A stretch of 64,000 nt of DNA from Hemerocallis citrina (taxonomy: Eukaryota; Streptophyta; Magnoliopsida; Asparagales; Asphodelaceae). Position 1 is the first letter of the stretch. Each line of letters begins with the position of its first letter. The notes beneath the pieces are model-generated. The model searched no databases and was not told where the DNA came from. It was given only the letters and a program-made list of their open reading frames with translations. A program made the position numbers and the translations under genes. Below, one piece after another: positions 55,043 through 64,000 of this stretch. Location: NCBI GenBank assembly GCA_017893485.1, contig CM030362.1, positions 31,166,089 to 31,230,088 of the forward strand, read 5' to 3'.

Positions 55043-56049
55043 ATGGCTAGAAGAGGAGCTCGTAATGGTGAAGGTCTGGACTTGGAAACGGAGCTAGCGA
55101 GGGTCTATCAGACACTCAATGCCGTTGCCATGAATCAGAATCAGGGAAGGGTGCTTGCGAATCCAGTACCCGAAGCAATCGAACTCGTGGAATCATTTAA
55201 ATGGATGAAACCACCGGTGTTTGAGGGGAAGTCAGACCCTGACACGGCTGACAATTGGATCCGACAGGTAGAGACTATCTTCGAAGTCTTGGAGACTCCG
55301 GAGGGCAGCAAGGTAAAGTTGGCGACTCTGCAATTCGAGAAGGATGCGGCTGTGTGGTGGTAGTTGATGAAGCGGACGATGGGAGACTTGGTTATTGGTT
55401 GGGAGGAATTCTTGGAGGAATTCCGCAGTCGTTATTTTCCCTCAGACGTCCAGGAGAAGAGGGCCATGGAGTTTCTGTCGCAGCAGCAGGGTGGCATGTC
55501 GGCTAGGGAGTATGAGACCAGATTCACTCAACTCTCAAGATATGCACCCAAATTGGTGATGGATAAGGCGAAGAAGGCTCGAAAGTTCGAGCGCAGTTTG
55601 AGGCCAAGTTGAGATCCAGGATGATACCCCTCGGTATCAGGAGGTTTGACAAGCTGGTCAAACGAGCAGTAGCCACGGAGGCAGACATGGAGCAGTTCCA
55701 CGTTGTTGAGAATCGAAGGAACAACTGGAATGCGAGAAAGAGACCCGCAGTTGCTGGCAATGTCAGGGGACAGCCACCGGCTCAAAGGTTCAAGCCTACG
55801 GGTGCGAACGCTGTTCAAGTGGCAGGAAGACCCGAGAATACTTGGGTGAGACTTCCAGTGACTTGTTTCAACTGTGGAGAGACAGGCCACTACAAGTCTC
55901 ATTGCCCCAAACTGCAGGATGTCGTCCGTAATGGGCCAACTCATCAGACCAGGAAGAAGCCGTACCAGCAGGGGCGAGTATTTGCCTTGACTGAAGCTGA
56001 CACTGATGAGGTGGATCACGTCATCACTGGTACGAGGGAGGATGTTTAG
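55043..56049 (+). pseudogene. Gag, gypsy copy 2
   Basis: Carries the same TAG after AAVWW (55361-55363), the same frameshift near 55602 and the same terminal stop as copy 1, so these lesions predate the duplication. Substitutions include K/R at EKRAMEF, W/R before EYETRF and G/R before KRPAVAG. The CCHC knuckle is intact at about 55862-55903. Confidence 0.88.
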
Positions 56050-56084
56050 GAATGTTTTCTGTTATCTCTTTTTCCCGTTAGTTA

Positions 56085-57389
56085 GTGAACTGTTATATGA
56101 CGAGTGTATGTTATGTAACAGGAGAACTTATTTTGAATGGAAAGAAAGCTGTTGTTTTGTTCAATACCGGGTCCTCTCATACTTTTGTATCACCTAAGTT
56201 TACTAAAGTTCTGGGAGTTGAACCGAAGATATTTCCAGGCAAGGTTTTAGCAGTAGCTACTCCGTCAGGAGAGACTCTAACCACTGATCGGTACTATGCT
56301 GACTGCGAGATCGTGATTGGAGATAGAATTTTCGGGATCGATCTGATCGAGCTGAATATTTTGGGAGTCGATCTTATCATTGACATTTATTGGATGTCAG
56401 TGTACAGTGCGAACATCGAGTGCAAGACCAAGACAGTAACAGTGAAGGTTCTAGGTGGACCTGAAGTCACTTTCCAAGAGAAGAAGAGATGTTCGAGTTT
56501 GGTGGCAGCTATCTGCAAGAAGGATGTTCTTGTAGAGGTGCAGCAAATTCCTGTGGTTCGGAATTATCCGACTGTATTCTTGGAAGATTTGCCTGGGTTA
56601 CCCCCGCATCGTGATGTAGAGTTCAGCATCACTATTCAGCCAGGGAGTGCACTTATTTCCAAGACACCCTATAGGATGGCGCATGTGGAGCAGGATGAGA
56701 TCAAACGGCAGATTGAGGAACTATTGGAGAATGGCTTTATTCAACCGAGTGCGTCACCTTAGGGAGCGCCGATGCTTTTGGTAGAGAAAAAGGATGGTTC
56801 GATGAGAATGTGCATCGATTACCGAGAGCTGAATAAGGTCACTGTTCAGAATAAGTATCCTATTCCACAAATTGATGACTTGTTCGATCGTCTACAAGGA
56901 GCAGCTATTTTCTCCAAAATTGATCTTCGATTAGGGTACCATCAAGTTCGAGTGAAAGTTGAAGATGTGCATAAGATTGTGTTCAGAACTCGACACGGGC
57001 ATTACGAATTCTTAATTATGCCATTTGGGGTGACGAATGCGCCTGCAATCTTCATGGACATGATGAACAGAGTTCTGAGGCCGTTCATTGATTCTTTCGT
57101 CGTGGTGTTTATTGACGATATTCTCATGTACTCCAAGTCGGAGGGGGAGCACACGGAACATCTGGCAGCAGTTTTGAGGAAGCTTCAGGAGCATGAGTTG
57201 TATGCCAAGTTATCCAAGTGCGATTTCTGGAAATCTGAAGTGGCATTCCTAGGTCACATCCTTTCTAAGGAGGGAGTGACAACTGATCATCAGAATATAG
57301 AGACAGTGAGAGATAGGGCAAGGCCTACTACAGTGAAGGAAATCATAAGTTTCCTTGGGTTAACTAGATATTACTGGAGGTTTATCTAG
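56085..57389 (+). pseudogene. Protease and reverse transcriptase, gypsy copy 2
   Basis: Same Asn-for-Asp protease site ([10 protein letters not shown]). A private TAG at 56760-56762 replaces the Trp codon of SPWGAP just before RT motif MLLVEKKDG, so the RT is cut from its N-terminal side. FIDDILMYS and the rest match copy 1. Other changes are V/L at the GVD-IIDIYW block, N/K, K/N and V/I. Confidence 0.9.
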
Positions 57390-57902
57390 GGCTACGCTTA
57401 GATAGTCGTGCCGCTCACTGGTCTGACCAAGAAGAATGTGAACTTCAAGTGGACCAAACAGTGCGATGCAAGCTTTCAGGAGTTGAAAGAGAGGCTGACT
57501 ACTGCACCCATTTTGGCTTTGCCTAAAGCAGGTGTTGAGTATGATGTCTACAGCGATGCTTCACATCGTGGGCTTGGTTGTGTCTTAATACAAGAAGGAA
57601 AAGTGATCGCTTATGGGTCTAAACAACTAAGACCGCATGAGAAGAATTATCCGACTCATGATCTGAAGTTGGCTGCGATTATCTTTACCTTAAAGCAATG
57701 GAGACACTATGTGTAAGGTGAGAAACTGAACATGTACACAGACCATAAAAGCTTGAAGTACATCTATCAGCAGAAGGATCTAAACCTGAGACAAAGGAGA
57801 TGACTGGGGGTACTTAATGACATTCGTCCGGAGATTAAGTATCATCCTGGGAAGGCTAATGTTGTTGCTGATGCACTTAGCCGCAAGAGCAGTCTGTCAA
57901 GT
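57390..57902 (+). pseudogene. RNase H domain, gypsy copy 2
   Basis: Shares the stops of copy 1. The sequence after PLTGLT reads KKN rather than NNN, which is closer to the usual family sequence. Confidence 0.85.
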
Positions 57903-59430
57903 TTGATTACAACTCAGAGGCAGCTGGAAGAGTTGGATCGGGCTGGTATTGAAGTTGTTCTGCAAGGCTTGGGATCATCTTTAGCTCAGTTGAGGCTTCA
58001 ACCGACGCTGAACGAAAGGATTATTGCAAGTCAGAAGGAAGATGCAGAGATTCAGAAGATGAAGAAGCAGGTTGGTGCTGACAAGTTGCCCGGATTCCAG
58101 ATCAGGGATGAAGTGTTGTGGTTTGGAAAGAGGCTGTGTGTTCCGAATCAGTCGGACTTGAAAGAAAGTATTCTTCAGGAGGCACATGCTACTCTTTTGT
58201 CAGTACATCCTGGGAGTACCAAGATGTACAAAGACATTAAACAGCATTTCTGGTGGTCAGGTTTGAAGCGGGATGTGGCTGAATTTGTGTCGAGGTGTGA
58301 GATTTGTCAGCAAGTCAAAGCCGAGAATCAGAAATCCGGAGGTCTATTGCAACCGTTACCTATTCCGGAATGGAAGTGGGATAACATCAGTATGGATTTC
58401 ATCACAGGTTTGCCTAAGAGTCCTAAAGGCAATGATGCGATTTGGGTCATAGTCGATCGACTAACCAAGTCCGCTCACTTCTTGGCGATGAAACTCACTG
58501 CTTCGATGGACAAGTTGGCTGAGATGTATGTTGGTGAGATCGTCAGGCTTCATGGTGTTCCGTTGACCATTGTGTCTGATCGAGATGCGCAGTTTACTTC
58601 ACATTTCTGGAGGAGTCTTCAGACAGCTTTGGGTACCAAGACGGATTTCAGCACTGCTTTTCATCCCCAGACCGATGGGCAAACCGAGATAGTCAACCGT
58701 ATTCTTGAGGACATGCTTCGGTGTTGTTTACTAGACTTTGGAGGCAGTTGAGAAAGGCATTTAGCTTTGGTGGAGTTTGCCTACAACAACAGTTTTAAGA
58801 CTAGCATTGGGATGACGCCGTACGAAGCTTTGTATGGCAGGAAGTGCAGGACGCCTGTCTATTGGTTGTATGGCAGGAGCGTCAGATGTTTGGGTCTGAG
58901 ATTGTGCAGCAGACCTCTGAAAAGATTGATCTGATCAGGAAGAGGTTGGTGGATGCTCAGAGTAGGCAGAAGAGCTATGCAGACAACCGGAGGAGGGACC
59001 TTGAGTTTGAGGTTGGTGACTTTGTCTTTCTGAAGGTATCGCCCAGCAAAGACGTGATCCGATTCGGCAAGGGTGGAAAGTTAGTCCCGAGGTTCATAGG
59101 CCCGTATAAGATATTGAAAAGGAACGGAAAAACTGCCTACCGGCTTGAGTTACCGGAAGAGATGTCTCAGTTGCACAATGTCTTTCATGTGTCTATGCTG
59201 AGAGGGTACATTCCAGATCCAAGTCATCATTTTCCCGAAGTGCCAGAGGGTTTGCAGTTGGATCTGAGTTACATTGAGCTTCCAGTTGAGATTGTTGATC
59301 ATCGAGAGAAGTCTTGAGGAATAAGACGATACCGATGGTCAAGGTAGTCTGGAGAAACCAGTTGGTTGCAGAGGCTACTTGGGAATCTGAGGAGAGGATG
59401 ATGAAGGATCATCCTGATCTCTTTGTTTGA
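57903..59430 (+). pseudogene. Integrase with chromodomain-like tail, gypsy copy 2
   Basis: The integrase frame 57903-58751 is open for 282 codons. The copy-1 stop is a Gln codon here (LPGFQIRDE), and the conserved HPQTDGQTE is intact at about 58661-58687. A GAG codon present in copy 1 is missing near 57930. The TGA after LDFGGS and the later shifts are shared. The tail changes VEEATW to VAEATW. It ends at 59430. Confidence 0.88.
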
Positions 59431-59509
59431 GTGTATTTTCTTATTGTATTTTGTTTTCTCACTCTTTAATTATTGTTCCGGGGACGGAACTATTCTAAGT
59501 AGGGAGTGT

Positions 59510-62500
59510 TGTAATACCCTAAACTTTCATTTTAATAAAAATGTTGATTTTCACGTGTTGTGCACGTGCAAATTTTATATGTATATTCATTTATTTATTT
59601 TTATATATAAAATTTCTTTTGTAGTATGAACAATTATTTTCTTCTTTTATTTTTCTAAAAGCCTATTTTATAAAGCCTAAACATTATTTTCTTGTTTTGA
59701 GCCCACTTTAATAATTTATTATTTTATTATTTTGGTCCACAAGTCTAAGCCCACTATTTGTGAAGCCCACAAATTTAATTAACCATTTAAATGGTCACAC
59801 TTGTCATGTAGACACAAATTGTGAACAATTGATTAATTAAAAATTGTACAAACTTCAAATAGAGGGGGGGGGGGGGGTACTAGAGGGCACATGCATGCAC
59901 GTAGTGTGCAATGCACACCTTTTGGAGGCGGGTTAATGCATGGGATGATGGGGAGTGGGTGTGTGTGTGCATGGGTAATTATTTGAGTGTGGGTGGTTGC
60001 TACAACTTCCCCTCCTATCCTAGCCATCCATCTTTAACCATCTAATGAGATCATAGCCCTCCAATCCATCGTAGAACTAGTATAAATACCCCATACCTAC
60101 ATGTATTCTACACTAATAAATTATTGAAAGAAAGAAAATTATATAGGAGAAATATATTAGAGTGAGTGTGAGTTGTGTGTGTGTCCCACCATTGGAGGCC
60201 GGCCCATCCCTTCCCCACAGGGAGCTCTCGGTTTTGGCAAGGAAGCAAGAAGGATGACCTTTTGCATCACAATCTAGGAGGTGAAGGCTACTCTCTCGCA
60301 TTATAGGGGACTCTAGGAGCTTTTAATTGGCTTTTTCTCCAAAGAGGTGGGTGTTTCTCATTACTTCTAAAGTAGAAATCATGTTAGGAATGAATTGAAT
60401 AGTTACTAAAAAACAACTAGTTGAAATTAAATTCATATTTGCCTAATTAGAGAAGAATTGATAATCTAGTAGATGTCTGTTAATTTGGTTGCTAGATTTA
60501 TAAATTATGAATGAAAGTGGGTGTTTCTCATTGCTTCTAATATTAGAATGCATGCTAGGTATGTTTTAAATGCAATTGTGTGAATTAACTAGTAAGAGAT
60601 TGGAACCATGTTTGTTAATTAAAGTATTAAAGTAGAATGGTATATTAGAGATGAATTGATGGAATGATTACTAAGAGATAATTGTTAATTGTTGTAGTAG
60701 AATTCTCCATTTTTATATGTGCCATATGAGTGTTAGAATAAATGAAAAGATTGTATTTTGCAAACAAATGATTGAATGCATCATGTGTAAATTAGTGGAT
60801 AAAGATAGAAATTTTATTCATTAGAAAGGATGATTTTATGTTCTAAAAACATAGTAGTTGTTAATAAACAAGAGAACAATAATGTAGTGATTTTTGTGGG
60901 AACCTATCTTTAATTATGAAGAATTATGCTTCAGTTCTCGAATGTCGAAATTATGATCATGATATACAAACTAAGGCTAAAATGCATGTTTTAAAGAGTT
61001 AGAAATACTCATAAAAATACTGGTTTCTGTAGATTTGGGTGTATTTTAATTCTAGAAAATTTTGTTTTCAAAAGAGGAGAAAAAGAGACAATTTTGTTTT
61101 AAGACTTCATGAATTATAACCATGGACAGAGAGCAAAATCAAAACCCAAATTAATTACTTTCAAAACGAATTGGCCACTTAGACCAACTGGTCGGTAGAG
61201 CTTTTGGCTGCTATAGTAGGAAGGAGGTCTCGGGTTCGATACTGTGGCTTTGTTTTTATTTTTCTGTTAAAAACCCAAATAGCCGAGAGTCGATACTTGG
61301 GGATTATAACCCCTAGTTATATCGTTCGGCGGCTTTGGCGCGTTGGTCTTGTGCGCTGTCTGTTTGACCGCTGGTTGTGGGTTCGAATCCGGTTGGGGGT
61401 TTGAGTTTTAAAAAAAAAAGTTTTTGTGGGATTTTTGATTAATTGAGTAGTTTTTTTAAAAAAAAGTTTTTGTGGGATTTTTGATTAATTGAGTTTTAAG
61501 AATATAATAAAAATTGGATAAAAAATATGGATTAATTACTGAAAATTATTAGGACTTTATAAGAAAATTTTATATAACTTTTGATAAAGTGTGATTAAGA
61601 AATTGGGGTTTTTGCAAGAAAGGACTTCTTTTTGAAATCAAATTATCTTTTTTAAATAAAGGAAAAATAAATGAGAAATTTTTGAGTTATAACGATGAAA
61701 ATTATTAATGAGGAATTTTTGAAAGTGTGATTGGTGTAATTAATTGGACTCCTAACTTGTGCTTGTAGTAAGATTTTGAAATGAGAATAGATTTGTGGAA
61801 TACGTGAATTATTGATTACTACTAGTTGAAATTTACTCTTACACATAAATTGCACGTGAAGTTGAATGATTGATTGTGATGAGTTATGAAAGATGTGAAT
61901 ACATGAATACCATGCTTAAGAAACATGAATTGTTATATAATCATGAAAAGACCTTATGAGTATGACAAGCTCGAGATTGAAATTATGAGTTGAAATTGAG
62001 AACTAGGGTATAGCCAGGCCTTGTACTGGCAATAAAAGAAATGTGGAAATGATATTTGAAATGAGAAGACCAAGGTTTGGGTCATGTAAATTAAATGAAT
62101 AAGACCGGTATAGTGGGAGTGCTACACTCTAAGGGTTGATTTTATACATGATTCAATTAAACTAAGGATTAGATACATAGTGAAGATGTTATGAAAGTAA
62201 GAAAAACATTGAGTATGAGAGCCATTGGATTGGCGGCGTGAGAGTATTCACAGAATGTCCCATGATGCGTCATGATAGGGCGTGGATACTGCTCCAGAGT
62301 ACCGTCCCGATGGCGATGCTCGTGGGGTGTTTGACGACTGCGGGTGGTGTCATGTCTATGGTAGGAGCTGAATTACCACAGGATGCCTGCATGATGAGTC
62401 ATGTGATAGTGCGTTGGGATTCCCTCCAGGGCGCCTAGACATGAGTTCGTAGGTCTAAAAACATCTAGGATACTTACCGTAGTTACAGTAGTAGATTAAG

Positions 62501-63032
62501 TCATGGCGAGAGATTGAACCTTACAAGATGAAGAACGATTAAGGGCTTGCTTTCGGACCAATGTAGTATAGGCTACATAGACTCTGAACAAGTACGCATT
62601 AGTGTCATATAATACAAAAATTGCATTAAGGACTAAGTGCACATTCACAACACGACATCAATAGGATAGTCCCTTTTAGGTTTGTTTGTGACAAGTTTGT
62701 GGTTTGCTAAGTATTGAGAATCGTTATACTGTTTCTGGCATAGAGAGGATGGCCGTGTATAATATTTCGTCGGTTGAATGAACTGACTCGCCCACAGTTT
62801 TATATGAAGGGTAAAGCTGTTTGACAAATTGAAGTATACACGCTGCTCAAGATTGATTTAAATGCTGTTTCATGTAATTTATTGTAAATCTGCTTCCGCT
62901 GTAATAATGTAAAGGTGTAATGTAACTCTGATGAAAGAAATGTTTTTATTTCCTTGTAAAATTGTACGAAAGAAGTGTAAAGATCCTGTGGAACTTCGAA
63001 TTCAGCTATATTTTGGAATTCGGGGTGTTACA
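59510..63032 (+). repeat. 3' LTR of gypsy copy 2
   Basis: 3,523 bp, about 50 bp longer than the 5' LTR, partly because of a tandem duplication near 61411-61497. Visible substitutions and indels separate it from the 5' LTR, many more than separate the two duplicated blocks. tRNA-like units are at 61173-61248 (with the better B box GGGTTCGATAC) and 61328-61399. Confidence 0.95.
61411..61497 (+). repeat. Tandem duplication in the 3' LTR
   Basis: AAAAAAGTTTTTGTGGGATT and the following TTTGATTAATTGAGT occur twice in a row here and once in each 5' LTR. Confidence 0.8.
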
Positions 63033-63900
63033 ATCCAGGTTGATCAAAACTGGATTACCTCTTCGATTTGACCAGGTGAATTTCCTGTTATTGGTAGGCA
63101 CCTCCAATATGTGCATTTGTGCAATAACCATGTTGAAGGTCCTTCTGTTGTTGCCATTACCCCTCCCCCCTTTTCTTTCGCTGCCGTATCGCACTACGTT
63201 AAAATCGCAGCCCAAGATCCATGGGAAGTCCCATTTCTGCCTTATGTGCCTAACTCTAGTTTTCGCTCCCTCCTATTTGGTCCACAGACTGTCGAAACCA
63301 AAAAGATTATCCCATCCATCTTTCTAACCAGAACGATGGATACTGAAAAGGATCCAATCCAGGATCCAGAAGGTCAAATTTGTCCTGATTAAACCCAACA
63401 AAGATATCCCCATATGCGCTAATGGCATCTTTAACTACCCAATCCTTTATGTGCTTGAGCTTTAGTAGACACAACTTAGTCTTCTCTAGACATACAATAT
63501 TAGCTATATGTCTCCTAATGACCACCTCTAACATACGCTTGTTTGGCCGGCTTGCCAAGCCCTCGGACGTCCTAGAATATGGTGTTCAACATTAACACCA
63601 TTGTTAGCTCAAGGGACCGGTGCACTTGTCTTTGTTTTATGACCCCTATCTGTCGAGGCACGTCTCCTTGCTCCTCGGTAGTGTAATTAAAAAGTTAAGC
63701 TATATATGGTTAGCACATAGTACCATGTCATTTTCCCTAGCTCTAATATGAGAGAGGTTTTCTAAGAGTGCATCCTTGCCCCCCCCCCCCCCCCCCCCCC
63801 ATGTCATTTTCCCTAGCTCTAATATGGTTAGCACATAGTACCATGTCATTTTCCCTAGCTCGAATGCACCTCCTTCACCTCCCTCTTCCACTTTTCCCTA
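63033..63900 (-). pseudogene. LINE-C 5' part: endonuclease N-terminal region
   Basis: On the minus strand, SRPNKRMLEVVIRRHIANIV and the CLEKTKL motif (63558-63450, catalytic Glu region) begin the endonuclease. CDFNVVRYGSERKGG, then TNNRKFTWSNRRGNPVLINL (63215-63033), leads straight into the gypsy insertion. The domain continues at 32410 and 50862. Upstream (63600-63900) lies the ORF1-ORF2 spacer with local repeats. The 5' limit is not seen. Confidence 0.82.
63700..63870. repeat. Local repeats around a poly(C) tract
   Basis: CATGTCATTTTCCCTAGCTC occurs at about 63725, 63800 and 63843. TGGTTAGCACATAGTAC occurs before the first and third. A run of about 22 C residues (63779-63800) lies between. 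Confidence 0.85.
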
Positions 63901-64000
63901 GTCGAAAAAGAACATTCTTATTGGGGACTATCTGCCTAGCTTAAAATTCACATGTAACACCCGTGCTATTGTCTACCAAGACCCATTTGAGCCTACTCAT

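Larger units (their letters stand above)
48923..60152. repeat. Duplicated block, copy 2 (11,230 bp)
   Basis: Partner of 30471-41702. On its right the LTR and then LINE-C continue natively. On its left lies unrelated DNA. Only scattered substitutions separate the copies. Confidence 0.95.
50863..63032 (+). mobile_element. Chromovirus-type Ty3/gypsy element, copy 2 (both LTRs)
   Basis: 12,170 bp with perfect TSD ATCCA at 50858-50862 and 63033-63037. Two LTRs, PBS, extra ORF, gag, pol and a chromodomain-like tail are in place. The TSD and LINE-C on both sides show this is the original insertion context. Coding parts are broken as described for each. Confidence 0.95.

Noticed and set aside
48923..63032. 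Copy 2 of the gypsy element as an independent second insertion
   Set aside because: It shares LINE-C flanking sequence and the same left TSD with copy 1, so it arose by duplication.

Overview
The window is nuclear DNA from a flowering plant, probably a eudicot (inference). It has plant-type introns and TATA boxes, a BAHD acyltransferase gene, a plant mobile domain (PMD) gene, and dense nested plant transposons: hAT, Mutator-like, PIF/Harbinger-like, L1-type LINEs, Ty3/gypsy, Ty1/copia and a TRIM. There is no sign of bacterial or organellar organisation. Only two loci look like ordinary genes or gene-sized captured ORFs. The rest is transposon DNA at various stages of decay.

Layout. 1-2.5 kb: AT-rich, no gene recognised, one duplicated segment. 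2.56-6.25 kb: a hAT transposon with a decayed BED/hATC transposase (minus strand). 6.39-9.45 kb: a two-exon BAHD acyltransferase (minus strand), broken by one frameshift. Its intron holds a foldback repeat, a solo LTR and a hAT MITE. 10.07-13.96 kb: a Mutator-like element with about 290-bp TIRs and a perfect 9-bp target-site duplication (TSD), carrying an intact PMD ORF plus a LINE fragment. A related non-coding element sits 30 bp away at 13.99-14.81 kb. 15.6-18.1 kb: a decayed LINE (minus strand) abutting a truncated copia-like LTR/PBS piece and a minisatellite (to 19.3 kb). 19.4-25.7 kb: a Tat-like gypsy element (minus strand), internally deleted, lacking its 3' LTR and interrupted by a complete 1.37-kb TRIM. 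26.1-29.1 kb: a hAT MITE, then a Harbinger-like MITE split by a 1.8-kb hAT element.

29.2-63.9 kb is one compound structure. A minus-strand LINE (LINE-C) was split inside its endonuclease region by a chromodomain-type gypsy element with about 3.5-kb LTRs and TSD ATCCA. A block of about 11.23 kb (LINE-C 3' half, 5' LTR, internal region and start of the 3' LTR) is then present twice, at 30471-41702 and 48923-60152, nearly identical. Between the copies lie 7.2 kb of unrelated DNA, mostly a plus-strand LINE (LINE-D) that itself carries a 991-bp hAT-type MITE. Only the second gypsy copy has both LTRs and both TSDs.

No element is clearly autonomous. The gypsy copies share in-frame stops, a frameshift and loss of the protease catalytic Asp, and each also carries private lesions. 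The observations most worth following are the PMD ORF housed in a Mutator-type element, the interrupted tandem duplication with exact breakpoints, an extra acidic coiled-coil ORF between PBS and gag of the chromovirus, two tRNA-like (A-box/B-box) units inside its LTRs, and the transposon load in the BAHD intron.
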